Shown here piece by piece: positions 19,308-27,154 of a DNA stretch of 64,000 bases. Origin of the DNA: Myxococcota bacterium. GTDB lineage: Bacteria; Myxococcota_A; UBA9160; SMWR01. Location of the stretch: NCBI GenBank assembly GCA_039030075.1, contig JBCCEW010000023.1, positions 1 through 64,000 of the forward strand, written 5' to 3'. Position 1 is the first letter of the stretch, and the number at the start of each line of letters is the position of its first letter. Both the position numbers and the translations under genes were made by a program. The notes under the pieces were generated by a model, which was not told where the DNA came from, searched no databases, and saw only the letters and a list, made by a program, of their open reading frames with translations.

Positions 19308-19388
19308 CACGGACGGGGCGCAGCGTAGGGGAGGGGCGGGAGCCGGACCAGCGCCCCCCGGGTCGGGCTTCGCTAGCGTCTGGACCCC

Positions 19389-20435
19389 GTGTCGACTCCC
19401 CCTCGGCAGATCCGGCGCCGCGCCCGAACCGCCACGCGCTGCGTCCTTCTCCTCCTGGTCGCCAGCACCGGGTGGGTGCTCCCGGCCCAGGCCCATCGGC
19501 TGGCGCCGAGCTTGTTGACCCTCGAGTCGGCAGGGGAAGGCCAGTACGACGTCCTCTTCAAGACGCCGAGCCAGCGTCCCACCGGTGTCGAGATCGTCCC
19601 CGCGCTGCCGGACCACTGTGCGCCGCTCTCCCAGCCCGAGTTCTCCACCGAGGCGACGGGCATCGTGTTGCGCTGGCGTGTCGACTGCGGCACGTCCGGG
19701 CTGGTTGGCAGCACCCTCGCGGTGCGCGGTCTGGCCGAGTCGGGCACCAACGCGCTGATCCGCGTGGTGTTGCCCCAAGGGCGCCGCGTGCAGGCCGTGT
19801 TGCATGCCGACGCCGACGAGCTCGTCGTGCCCGAGCGACCGTCGGCCTGGCGCGTGTTCCAGGACTACCTGTGGCTCGGCGCGGAGCACATTGCCGGCGG
19901 CTTCGATCATCTGCTCTTCGTGTTCGGTCTGCTGCTGCTCGCGAACGGGGCGCGCAGCCTGGTGGCGACGGTCACCGCGTTCACATTGGGGCACAGCGTC
20001 ACCCTGTCGCTCGCCGCCCTCGGGTTCGTGCGGTTCCCGAGCGCTCCGATCGAGGTGATCATCGCGCTGACGATCCTGGTGCTGGCCCTCGAACTCGCTC
20101 GCACCCCGCCGAAGGACGATGCGCTGCTGCGCCAACGGCCCTGGGCGGTGTCGTTCGGTTTCGGCCTGCTCCACGGGTTCGGCTTCGCCGGCGCCCTCTC
20201 CGAGGTCGGCCTGCCCGAGGCCGAGATCCCGATGGCGCTCTTCTCGTTCAACGTCGGCATCGAAATCGGCCAGCTGGTGTTCGTGGGCGTCGTGCTTACG
20301 CTCGGTTGGCTGTTCGCGCGGGTCTGGAAGGAATGGCCACCCTGGCTGCTGCGGGTACCGGTGATGGCGATGGGTGGGTTGGCGTTCTATTGGTGTCTCG
20401 ACCGAGGCCTGGGGCTCTTTGCCGGCGGTTTCTGA
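19389..20435 (+). CDS. HupE/UreJ-type membrane protein
   Basis: Protein of 348 residues. A signal peptide (CVLLLLVASTGWVLPAQA) leads to a periplasmic domain of about 130 residues, then a C-terminal membrane half. The membrane half holds the family motif HIAGGFDHLLFVFGLLL and FTLGHSVTLSLA, followed by LLHGFGFAGAL and FNVGIEIGQL. The conserved His and Asp residues (H in AEHIAGGFDH, D in the same element) are the probable metal ligands of this nickel/cobalt permease-like family. GTG start at 19389. The adjacent His-rich protein supports metal handling. Confidence 0.85.
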   Translation: MSTPPRQIRRRARTATRCVLLLLVASTGWVLPAQAHRLAPSLLTLESAGEGQYDVLFKTPSQRPTGVEIVPALPDHCAPLSQPEFSTEATGIVLRWRVDCGTSGLVGSTLAVRGLAESGTNALIRVVLPQGRRVQAVLHADADELVVPERPSAWRVFQDYLWLGAEHIAGGFDHLLFVFGLLLLANGARSLVATVTAFTLGHSVTLSLAALGFVRFPSAPIEVIIALTILVLALELARTPPKDDALLRQRPWAVSFGFGLLHGFGFAGALSEVGLPEAEIPMALFSFNVGIEIGQLVFVGVVLTLGWLFARVWKEWPPWLLRVPVMAMGGLAFYWCLDRGLGLFAGGF

Positions 20436-20486
20436 AGCCGCCGTTCCGGGTTCCGGGGCGCGTCGGCGCGACGACAGGAGGATCGG

Positions 20487-20891
20487 ATGAGCGATCGCGT
20501 AGAGAAGTCGGATGCGGAGTGGCGGGAGCAACTCAGTGCCGATCAGTACGAGGTGTGTCGTCGCAAGGGCACCGAACGTCCCTTCACGGGCAAGTATTGG
20601 GACTGTCACGACGACGGTGTGTATCGCTGTGCTTGTTGCGGCGCCGAGCTCTTCGATGCGGGGACCAAGTTCGACTCGGGGACGGGCTGGCCCAGCTTCT
20701 GGGAGCCGATCGCGGAGGGGCGCATCCGCACGGAGGAGGACCGCTCGCTCGGCATGCTGCGCATCGAGGTGCTCTGCGCGCGCTGCGACGCCCACCTCGG
20801 CCACGTGTTCCCCGACGGTCCGAAGCCCACGGGGGACCGCTACTGCATGAACTCGGCGGCCCTCGACCTCGCCCAGCGCGAGACGAAATGA
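20487..20891 (+). CDS. msrB: Peptide-methionine (R)-S-oxide reductase
   Basis: MsrB of 134 residues, the normal single-domain length. It reduces the R epimer of methionine sulfoxide in proteins. The structural zinc site is complete (Cys48/Cys51 and Cys97/Cys100), and the catalytic Cys120 sits in RYCMNS. The substrate-binding GTGWPSF and HLGHVF are intact. A Cys rather than selenocysteine is used. AGGAGG lies just before the ATG. The stop overlaps the start of the transglutaminase gene (ATGA). There is no signal peptide, so it acts in the cytoplasm. Confidence 0.96.
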   Translation: MSDRVEKSDAEWREQLSADQYEVCRRKGTERPFTGKYWDCHDDGVYRCACCGAELFDAGTKFDSGTGWPSFWEPIAEGRIRTEEDRSLGMLRIEVLCARCDAHLGHVFPDGPKPTGDRYCMNSAALDLAQRETK

Positions 20892-21934
20892 CCGCGGCAC
20901 GACTCCGTGGGGCCCGGCTCGGTCTCGGTGCCCTGGTGCTCGTGTTGGCGATCGCAGCGGAAGGGCGGGCCGCCGGCTTCGACCCCTTCGCCGATGCGGC
21001 GCGCTACGAGTTTCGGTACCAGGTCGATCTCTCGAAGATCGAGTCGGAAGCCGACGAAGAGATCCGTCTCTGGCTGCCGCTTCCGGCGAAGACGCCCGAC
21101 CAGCAGGTTCTCGAGGAGGAACTCGCTTCCTCGATCCCCTACACCGAGACGGTCGACGCGCTGGGCAACCGCATGGTGCACCTCCGCTGGACCGGGCGTG
21201 CCGCGGAAGGCGCGCGCTTCGAGTTGCGGACCGTCGTGTCGCGGCGCCCGTCGCGCGGTCTCGCGCGTGATGCCGCCAAGCCGGGGAGTCCCGACGATCC
21301 CGCGCGCCACCTGGCGCCGACCCGCAAGATTCCCCTCGACGGTTTGATCGCCCAGCTCGGGGCGCAGGAGAGCCGAGGCCTCGACACGGACCGGGCGCGG
21401 ATCCGGTCGTTCTACGACTACGTCGTGCGCAACCTGCGCTACGCGAAACACGGCGATGGCTGGGGTCAGGGCGACGCGATCTGGGCGTGCACCGAGAAGT
21501 ACGGCAACTGCACCGACTTCCACTCGCTCTTCCTGGGGATGGCGCGGAGCCAGGGCATCTCGGCGCGCTTCCATATCGGATTTCCGATCCCCGCGAACCA
21601 GATGGCGGGCGAGATCGGCGGCTACCACTGCTGGGCCGATGCCTGGGACCCCGCCTACGGCTGGCTGCCCTTCGATGCCAGCGAGGCCTGGAAGGCGAAG
21701 CGCTTCGACGCCTACTTCGGAACCCTGCCGAGCGATCGCATCGGGTTCACGACGGGTCGCGATCTCGTGCTCGAACCCGCCCAGGCCGGTCCCCCGCTCA
21801 ACTATTTCGTCTACCCGTACGCCGAACGCAGCGGCGTCCCCGTCGAGAAGGTGTCGGCGCACTTTTCGTTCCAGCGGCTCGGCGTCGCGTCCGCGCGTGG
21901 GCCCGCGGCCACCGACGCCCGCCCAACGCCCTGA
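20888..21934 (+). CDS. Transglutaminase-like exported protein
   Basis: Exported protein of 348 residues. The signal peptide is about [18 protein letters not shown]. An N-terminal beta domain ([20 protein letters not shown]) leads to a transglutaminase/protease-like core: catalytic Cys208 in [10 protein letters not shown], His247 in [10 protein letters not shown], and an Asp in the same stretch. The C-terminal ~60 residues are another beta region. It begins inside the msrB stop (ATGA overlap), so the two are coupled. Members of this superfamily act as periplasmic cysteine proteases or amidases; the substrate is unknown. Confidence 0.85.
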   Translation: MTAARLRGARLGLGALVLVLAIAAEGRAAGFDPFADAARYEFRYQVDLSKIESEADEEIRLWLPLPAKTPDQQVLEEELASSIPYTETVDALGNRMVHLRWTGRAAEGARFELRTVVSRRPSRGLARDAAKPGSPDDPARHLAPTRKIPLDGLIAQLGAQESRGLDTDRARIRSFYDYVVRNLRYAKHGDGWGQGDAIWACTEKYGNCTDFHSLFLGMARSQGISARFHIGFPIPANQMAGEIGGYHCWADAWDPAYGWLPFDASEAWKAKRFDAYFGTLPSDRIGFTTGRDLVLEPAQAGPPLNYFVYPYAERSGVPVEKVSAHFSFQRLGVASARGPAATDARPTP

Positions 21935-21960
21935 CTTCCTCCTTCGCTCCGGCTCCCCGA

Positions 21961-22014
21961 CTTTCCTGACTTCCCGGATTCTCCAGACATCCCGGAACTT
22001 CCAGACATCTTCCT
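21961..22014. repeat. Degenerate 9-bp tandem repeat
   Basis: Six imperfect 9-bp units follow each other between the transglutaminase stop and the next gene: ctttcctga, cttcccgga, ttctccaga, catcccgga, acttccaga, catcttcct. The phase is constant and units 3 and 5 share tccaga. It is probably a slippage-derived spacer in the 112-base gap, with no clear promoter role. Confidence 0.6.
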
Positions 22015-22046
22015 GACGCGCCCGCTACGCCCGAGAGGAGACTCCC

Positions 22047-22466
22047 GTGATCCCCGACCGTCGTCTTCGTCCGTTCCTGACGCTGCTGGTCGCCGCCGCC
22101 CTGGGTTCCTTCGGCTGCGGCGGGCCCTTTCTGCTCTTTCCCGGAGGTGCGCTCTCGGGCGAGGTCGTCGAGGAGCCGGTCGAGAGCTGGGAATTCGTCG
22201 ACACGACCTTCATCGACATCGAGACACGACCCGAGGATCCCTACTCGGTCACGCTCAACTACACCCAGCAGGACGGCCAGCTCTACATCGATCCGGCCGA
22301 GGGGCGCGAGTGGCTGAACCACATCCGCGAGGATCCGGCGCTGCGCGTACGCGTCGGGGATCGCTTGTATCCGGTGCGCGCGGTACTCGTCGCGGAGCCG
22401 GGTCACACGCTCGAAGGCTTCGACACGACGCGGTTCATCTACCGCCTCGAGTCACGGACGCCCTGA
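22047..22466 (+). CDS. Small lipoprotein of unknown function
   Basis: Predicted lipoprotein of 139 residues starting at GTG 22047 with GAGAGGAG upstream. The signal peptide ends in SFGC (lipobox). The mature protein has a strand-rich pattern (ESWEFVDTTFIDIETRPEDP, YSVTLNYTQQDGQLYIDPAE, RVRVGDRLYPVRAVLV) that superficially resembles small split-barrel domains, but I cannot assign a family. Only six bases separate it from pdxH, so the two are probably co-transcribed. The periplasmic location makes a direct link to PLP metabolism uncertain. Confidence 0.7.
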   Translation: MIPDRRLRPFLTLLVAAALGSFGCGGPFLLFPGGALSGEVVEEPVESWEFVDTTFIDIETRPEDPYSVTLNYTQQDGQLYIDPAEGREWLNHIREDPALRVRVGDRLYPVRAVLVAEPGHTLEGFDTTRFIYRLESRTP

Positions 22467-22472
22467 CACCCG

Positions 22473-23123
22473 GTGGGTTTCGAGGCGGTTCCTACGGACG
22501 ACTCCCTCGTCGATCCGCTGCCGGTCGAGCCGCTCGCGCTCGTGGCACGCTGGTTCGCCGAGGCGCGTGAACGGTCGGGCCAGCAGAACCCTGATGCGAT
22601 GACGATCGCGACCGTCGACGACGACGGGTCGCCCCAGGCGCGGGTGGTCTTGTGCCGCGGTTTCGACGCCGAAGCCGGGGTCTTCACGTTCTACACGAAC
22701 CGACAGAGCGCGAAGGGTCGGGAGCTCGCGGGACAGCCCCGTGCCACGGCCGTCTTCTATTGGGACTCCCTGTCCCGACAGCTGCGGGTGTCGGGAGCGA
22801 TTGGCCTCGCGGCGGACGAGGTCTCCGACGCCTACTTCGCCGGGCGTCCGCGCGCTTCGCAGATCGCGGCCTGGGCCAGTCAGCAGAGCGCGCCGGTGGC
22901 ATCGCGGGACGCCTTGCTGCATGCGCTCGACGAAACGGCGGCTCGCTTTGGCGGGCTCGAAGGCGAGACCCCGGTGCCGCGACCGCCGCATTGGGGCGGC
23001 TACTGCCTCCACGCCGAGCGCGTCGAGTGCTGGGTGGGATCCCGGGGGCGTGCGCACGATCGTGCGCGCTGGCAGCGTGAACCGGACGGGACGTCCTGGT
23101 CCGTCGAACGTCTCCAGCCCTGA
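22473..23123 (+). CDS. pdxH: Pyridoxamine/pyridoxine 5'-phosphate oxidase
   Basis: FMN-dependent PdxH of 216 residues, the usual size. It makes pyridoxal 5'-phosphate from pyridoxine or pyridoxamine phosphate in the salvage and de novo pathways. Recognisable elements are NPDAMTIATVDDDGSPQARV and VVLCRGFD, the FMN-binding FYTNRQSAKGREL, and WDSLSRQLRVSG. The C-terminal HWGGYCLHAERVECWVG is followed by a divergent end (SWSVERLQP), where RLxP matches the canonical RLAP substrate motif. The start is GTG at 22473. Several PLP enzymes are encoded nearby. Confidence 0.93.
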   Translation: MGFEAVPTDDSLVDPLPVEPLALVARWFAEARERSGQQNPDAMTIATVDDDGSPQARVVLCRGFDAEAGVFTFYTNRQSAKGRELAGQPRATAVFYWDSLSRQLRVSGAIGLAADEVSDAYFAGRPRASQIAAWASQQSAPVASRDALLHALDETAARFGGLEGETPVPRPPHWGGYCLHAERVECWVGSRGRAHDRARWQREPDGTSWSVERLQP

Positions 23124-23157
23124 ACCCCATGGTAGGCTCGCCGCGGGAGGTCTGTTC

Positions 23158-23982
23158 GTGAGCGCACGCGCGATCGATTGCTGGGTGAACACGAGCATTG
23201 GGGGTGGCGAGAACGCGCCCCCCGAGTTCTTGCAGCGGGTCAACGACGACTACTTCAAGCGCGACGACGACGACTTCTTCCGGACCTATGGCCTCGACGA
23301 ACTCATCGAGACGATGGACCGGGCCGGGGTGGAGAAGGCGATTCTCACGACGTCGGCCGCCTCACCGGAGGGGTTCGCCACCCGCTACGCAAAAGAGCGA
23401 CCGGACCGTTTCGCGCTCTCGTGCATGCTCGACCCGAGCCAGCCAATGGAGGCGGTGCGGCACCTCGAGCGCTGCGTCGGCGAGTACGGGGCGATCCTGG
23501 CGCGAATCGTCCCGTTCGGAATCGACGTTCCGCCGGGAGATCGGATCTACTACCCGGTCTACACACGCTGCATCGATCTCGGGATTCCGATCAGCATCAA
23601 CACCGGCATTCCAGGGCCGCCGGCGCCCGGCGAATGTCAGCGGCCGATGCACCTCGACCACGTGTGTCTCCATTTCCCGGAGCTGGTGCTGATCATGGCC
23701 CACGGGGCCGATCCCTGGTGGGGCGAGGCCTGCCGGCTGATGCTCAAGTATCCGAACCTCTACCTGATGACGTCGGCCTACTTGCCGCGCTACTTCCCGC
23801 CCGAGTTCCTGCATTTCATGAATACCCGCGGCAAGCACAAGGTGATGTACGCCTCGGACCACCCGGCGATCGCGATGGATCGCTGTCTCGAATCGGCGCG
23901 CGAGCTCGACCTGCGGCCTGGCGTTCTCGAGCGCTACCTCTACGACAACGCCAACGACGTGCTCTTCCAGGGGAAGGGGTGA
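23158..23982 (+). CDS. Amidohydrolase-family (ACMSD-like) enzyme
   Basis: TIM-barrel hydrolase of 274 residues. It has the layout of the amidohydrolase-2/ACMSD group: IDCWVNTSIGG in place of the usual metal-binding HxH, a mid-barrel INTGIPGP, a His in MAHGADPWWG, and an Asp in MYASDHPAI at the C-terminal metal site. Members decarboxylate or hydrolyse aromatic and heterocyclic acids. The missing first His pair makes metal dependence uncertain. GTG at 23158 has GGGAGG upstream. The stop overlaps the GTG of the kinase gene that follows. Confidence 0.82.
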   Translation: MSARAIDCWVNTSIGGGENAPPEFLQRVNDDYFKRDDDDFFRTYGLDELIETMDRAGVEKAILTTSAASPEGFATRYAKERPDRFALSCMLDPSQPMEAVRHLERCVGEYGAILARIVPFGIDVPPGDRIYYPVYTRCIDLGIPISINTGIPGPPAPGECQRPMHLDHVCLHFPELVLIMAHGADPWWGEACRLMLKYPNLYLMTSAYLPRYFPPEFLHFMNTRGKHKVMYASDHPAIAMDRCLESARELDLRPGVLERYLYDNANDVLFQGKG

Positions 23983-24356
23983 GCGACCTCTCGCCGGGGG
24001 CACGCGTCGCCAGCTTCGGTCACGCGCTGCGCGGCATCGCGACCCTGATCGTCGGCGAGCCCCATGCCTGGTTCCACGCTGTCGCCACGGTCGCGGTGGT
24101 CGGCGTGGGCGTCTGGTTCGACGTTTCGTCGGGGGAGTGGGCCTGGCTCGCGCTGGCGATCGGACTGGTGTGGGTGGCCGAGGCGTTCAACACGGCCCTC
24201 GAGGCCCTGGCGGACGTGCTCCACCCGGGACACCACGACGGGGTCGGCCGCGCGAAGGACCTGGCGGCAGGGGCCGTGCTCCTGGCGGCGTTCACGTCGG
24301 TCGCGATCGCGGGCTTCGTGTTCGTTCCGCGGGTGCTCGATCTCTGGTGGCGCTAG
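23979..24356 (+). CDS. dgkA: Diacylglycerol kinase (prokaryotic DgkA type)
   Basis: Integral membrane kinase of 125 residues, a normal DgkA length, with three transmembrane helices. The conserved catalytic element is EAFNTALEALADVLHP, followed by RAKDLAAGAVLLAA; the Glu and Asn of ExxNT and the Lys-Asp pair are intact. It phosphorylates diacylglycerol or undecaprenol at the inner membrane. The GTG start overlaps the amidohydrolase stop by four bases (GTGA), so it is translationally coupled, although the two activities are not obviously related. Confidence 0.92.
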   Translation: MSDLSPGARVASFGHALRGIATLIVGEPHAWFHAVATVAVVGVGVWFDVSSGEWAWLALAIGLVWVAEAFNTALEALADVLHPGHHDGVGRAKDLAAGAVLLAAFTSVAIAGFVFVPRVLDLWWR

Positions 24357-24455
24357 TCGCCTGAGGTCTCCTCGAACCCCCGGTCGCGCGGCGGTTCGGT
24401 GTACGCTGGGCGTGCGCGTTGCGCGCGCGTCTCGCACGCAGCTGGAGGGGAACGC

Positions 24456-25922
24456 ATGGGACTCGTCGTCGCTCTCGCCTGGGCCCTCACTCTGCTCCTC
24501 GCCTTCGCCGGGTTGGGAGCGACCCTCGGCACGCTGATCGAGGGGCTCGATCGCTCCCAGATCTCCTGGGCCCCGATCCTCGCCACTGCAGCCTCGTTGC
24601 TCGTGGCGTTGGCGCTCACCGTGCACTGGGTGCGAACGCGTGACGCCGGTGGCGGCACCTCTCGGCCGTCGGGGCGGCGGCGCTTCCTGCTCGGCGCGCT
24701 CGCCGGAGGCGGTGGCGTGGCGGCCACCGGGCTCGCCGTCTTCGCACGCAATTTCGACTGGTTCGACACGACCATCAAGAATCTCTTCGTCGCCATTCCG
24801 CCCAAGAAGTCGCCGGTCTACGACGACCGCTGGGCCGGCGCCGAGGTGCAGTCCTATCGAAGGCTCGGGCGCACCGAGGCCATGGTGAGCGACATCTCGC
24901 TGGGTTCGGGAAGCTCGACGGGGGGCCGCCAGGGGTGGGAGGTGGCCCGTGAAGCGATCGACCGCGGCATCAACTACTTCGACACGGCGCCCGACTACTC
25001 GGGATCGGGCTCCGAGCTCGCGCTCGGCAAGGCGATGCAGGGCGTGCGTGACAAGATGTTCCTGGCGACGAAGTTCTGCCGACCGACGGGGCATCTCCCG
25101 GTCGGCTCGAGCGTCGACGCGTACATCGAGGCGGTGAACGGCAGCCTGCAACGGCTCCAGACCGACTACGTCGACCTCATCCACGTCCACTCGTGCAACA
25201 GCGTCGAGCGCTTGATGGACGAGAACGCCCACGAGGCCTTCGATCGCCTGCGCGAGCAGGGGAAGGCGCGCTTCCTCGGCGTGTCGACCCACACGCCGCG
25301 TCTCGAGACCGTCGCCAACGCCGCGATCGACAGCGGGCGCTTCGACGTCCTGATGCTCGCCTACCACCACGGTGCCTGGCCCGGGCTCGAGGCCGTGATC
25401 GACCGCGCCGCGCGCGAAGACGTGGGCGTCGTCGCGATGAAGACGCTGCGCGGTGGGAAGCACCAGGGGCTCCTGTGGTCACGCGACGAGCGGGACTCGT
25501 TCACCCAGGCGTCCTTCAAGTGGGTGCTCTCGAACCCCAGCGTGTCGTGCCTGGTGATCTCGCTCTGGGAGACGCGCCAGCTCGACGAGTTCCTGACCGC
25601 GTCGGGGACGTCCCTCCGGCCCCAGGATCTCGCGGTGCTCGAGCGCTACGCCGAGCTGATCGCGGGCACCCAGTGTCGCCCGCACTGCGACGTGTGCCTC
25701 TCCTCCTGCCCCGAGCAGCGGCCGATCGACGACATCCTGCGCTACCGGATGTACTTCGAGAACTTCGGCGCTGAGAAGGAAGCGATGCGCTTGTACGCCG
25801 GGCTCGAACGCCAGGCCGACGCGTGCGCGGGCTGCGCGGCTCCCTGCCTGGGGAGCTGCCCCGACGGTATCGACATCGCCGATCGCATGCGCGGGGCTCA
25901 CGAGCTGCTGCGGCTCGCCTGA
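24456..25922 (+). CDS. Membrane-anchored aldo/keto reductase with two Fe-S cluster motifs
   Basis: Protein of 488 residues. Two N-terminal hydrophobic helices (about 3-28 and 40-58) are followed by a twin-arginine-like stretch SGRRRFLLG with Arg74-Arg76 and a third hydrophobic segment. An aldo/keto reductase barrel spans about 135-395: Asp176 (NYFDTAPDYSG), Tyr181, Lys206 and the His in DLIHVHS form the catalytic tetrad. The C-terminus holds two cysteine sets, C407/C411/C414/C418 and C457/C460/C464/C468, as in ferredoxin-type [4Fe-4S] sites. GGAGGGG precedes the ATG. The barrel may be exported folded, or anchored facing the cytoplasm. Confidence 0.85.
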   Translation: MGLVVALAWALTLLLAFAGLGATLGTLIEGLDRSQISWAPILATAASLLVALALTVHWVRTRDAGGGTSRPSGRRRFLLGALAGGGGVAATGLAVFARNFDWFDTTIKNLFVAIPPKKSPVYDDRWAGAEVQSYRRLGRTEAMVSDISLGSGSSTGGRQGWEVAREAIDRGINYFDTAPDYSGSGSELALGKAMQGVRDKMFLATKFCRPTGHLPVGSSVDAYIEAVNGSLQRLQTDYVDLIHVHSCNSVERLMDENAHEAFDRLREQGKARFLGVSTHTPRLETVANAAIDSGRFDVLMLAYHHGAWPGLEAVIDRAAREDVGVVAMKTLRGGKHQGLLWSRDERDSFTQASFKWVLSNPSVSCLVISLWETRQLDEFLTASGTSLRPQDLAVLERYAELIAGTQCRPHCDVCLSSCPEQRPIDDILRYRMYFENFGAEKEAMRLYAGLERQADACAGCAAPCLGSCPDGIDIADRMRGAHELLRLA

Positions 25923-25962
25923 GGGAGCCGGCGACCTCGGCGGTCGTCACGAACTCCGTGTC

Positions 25963-25998
25963 GGGACCTGAGTGGTCATCGGGACTTCAGTGGTCATC
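25963..25998. repeat. 18-bp direct duplication at a gene 3' end
   Basis: Two adjacent 18-bp copies (gggacctgagtggtcatc and gggacttcagtggtcatc, two mismatches) lie at the 3' end of the minus-strand gene 25987-26382. The copy nearest the gene includes its last three codons and stop, so the duplication adds an unused out-of-gene copy of the stop region. Confidence 0.7.
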
Positions 25999-26382
25999 GA
26001 CCCCGAACATCGTCTTCTCGTAGCGGTCGGCCGTTTCGGCGAGATAGCGCAAGCACGCGCGGATCTCGGGTGCGTCGGCCTCGGCCGCACGCAGCGTGTC
26101 GACGATCACGAGTTCATTGTCGTGGAGGGCCATGGCGCCATGGGGCAGCTTGAAGCTGAGGCGCAGTCCGTCGGTGAGTCGCACCGGGTCGATGTGTTTC
26201 GCCGGCCCGATCACCGAGAACACCCGCAACATCTCGGTCTGGTCGAAGCGGAACTCCTGCACCCGGACGAGCTGTCGACGCCCATCCTCGAACTTCAGCT
26301 CCACCTGATCCGCAGAGAGTCCCCATCCCTCGCTCTGGCAGACCTCGGCGAGAAGGGCGCGGAAGGATTCGTAACTCGACAT
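25987..26382 (-). CDS. Conserved small protein of unknown function
   Basis: Cytoplasmic protein of 131 residues with no signal or membrane segment. It has an alpha/beta pattern: an N-terminal helix (SYESFRALLAEVCQSEGW), then strands (QVELKFEDGRRQLVRVQEFR, LRLSFKLPHGAMALHDNELV), then a C-terminal helix (EIRACLRYLAETADRYEKTM). This is reminiscent of the CesT/YbjN-type chaperone-like fold, but no motif confirms it. ATG at 26382 has AGGAG seven bases upstream. It lies 46 bases upstream of nothing co-directed with a known role, so context gives no clear function. Confidence 0.65.
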   Translation of the reverse strand: MSSYESFRALLAEVCQSEGWGLSADQVELKFEDGRRQLVRVQEFRFDQTEMLRVFSVIGPAKHIDPVRLTDGLRLSFKLPHGAMALHDNELVIVDTLRAAEADAPEIRACLRYLAETADRYEKTMFGVDDH

Positions 26383-26428
26383 GCAGCGTCTCCTGTTGGG
26401 TGCAGGCGCGAGGGTAACGAAAGCCGCG

Positions 26429-27154
26429 TCAGCGTCTGCCGAGGATCCAGTCTTCCAGGGTATGGCGCTCGAGCCCCTGGGTCGGGCTCTCGGTGACCAG
26501 CCGGCCTCCGCGCATTACGAGGACCCGTTCGGCCAGGGCGAGTACCCGGGTGAGATCGTGGCTCACCACGAGGACGGACACGCCGTCGTCCGACACACGT
26601 CGGACCCAGCCGTTGACCCGTTCGCTTTCGCCCGGGCCGAGCGCGGCGGTCGGTTCGTCCAGGATCAAGCACTTCGCGTCGAGTCGGAGCGCGCGCGCCA
26701 TGGCGACGAGCTGGCGTTGACCGCCCGAGAGGCGATGCACCGGCACGCCGTAGCCGTCGAAGCCGGGTTGCAGGCGATCGAGGAGGCTGCGGGTTTCGCT
26801 GCGCATCGCGAGCTCGTCGAGCAGGCCGAAGCGGCGAACCTCGTGACCCAGAAAGACGTTCGCCACGACGTCGAGGTGATCGGCGAGCGCGAGCTCCTGA
26901 TGCAGGGTGACGATGCCGGCGGCCTCGGCGTCGCGCGGGGACCGGAACCGGACGCGTGTGCCGCTGACGTGCAGGGCCCCGGCATCGGGGGGCTGCACCC
27001 CCGACAAGAGCTCGACCAGGGTCGTCTTCCCCGCGCCATTGTGACCGACCAGGGCCACGACTTCGCCGGCGGCGATCTCGAAGGAGACGTCGTCGACCGC
27101 GGCCACGCCGCCGAAACGCTTCGCGAGTCCGTGCGCGCTGGTGACGCTACTCAT
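26429..27154 (-). CDS. Sugar ABC transporter ATP-binding protein, single-domain
   Basis: ABC ATPase of 241 residues. The Walker A is GHNGAGKT at 37-44, the signature VHRLSGGQRQLVAMARAL is complete, Walker B is CLILDEPTAAL, and the H-loop His is in VVSHDLTRVL. Unlike the two-domain RbsA/XylG ATPases (about 500 residues) it has one nucleotide-binding domain, as in the Frc-type importers. It overlaps the permease gene by four bases (27151-27154), and the substrate-binding gene lies upstream, so the three form one operon. Confidence 0.92.
   Translation of the reverse strand: MSSVTSAHGLAKRFGGVAAVDDVSFEIAAGEVVALVGHNGAGKTTLVELLSGVQPPDAGALHVSGTRVRFRSPRDAEAAGIVTLHQELALADHLDVVANVFLGHEVRRFGLLDELAMRSETRSLLDRLQPGFDGYGVPVHRLSGGQRQLVAMARALRLDAKCLILDEPTAALGPGESERVNGWVRRVSDDGVSVLVVSHDLTRVLALAERVLVMRGGRLVTESPTQGLERHTLEDWILGRR

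Noticed and set aside
17678-20887. Very long plus-strand open frame
   Set aside because: It is an artefact of high GC content, low in stop codons and antisense to two real minus-strand genes; only the part from 20888 codes, for the transglutaminase-like protein.
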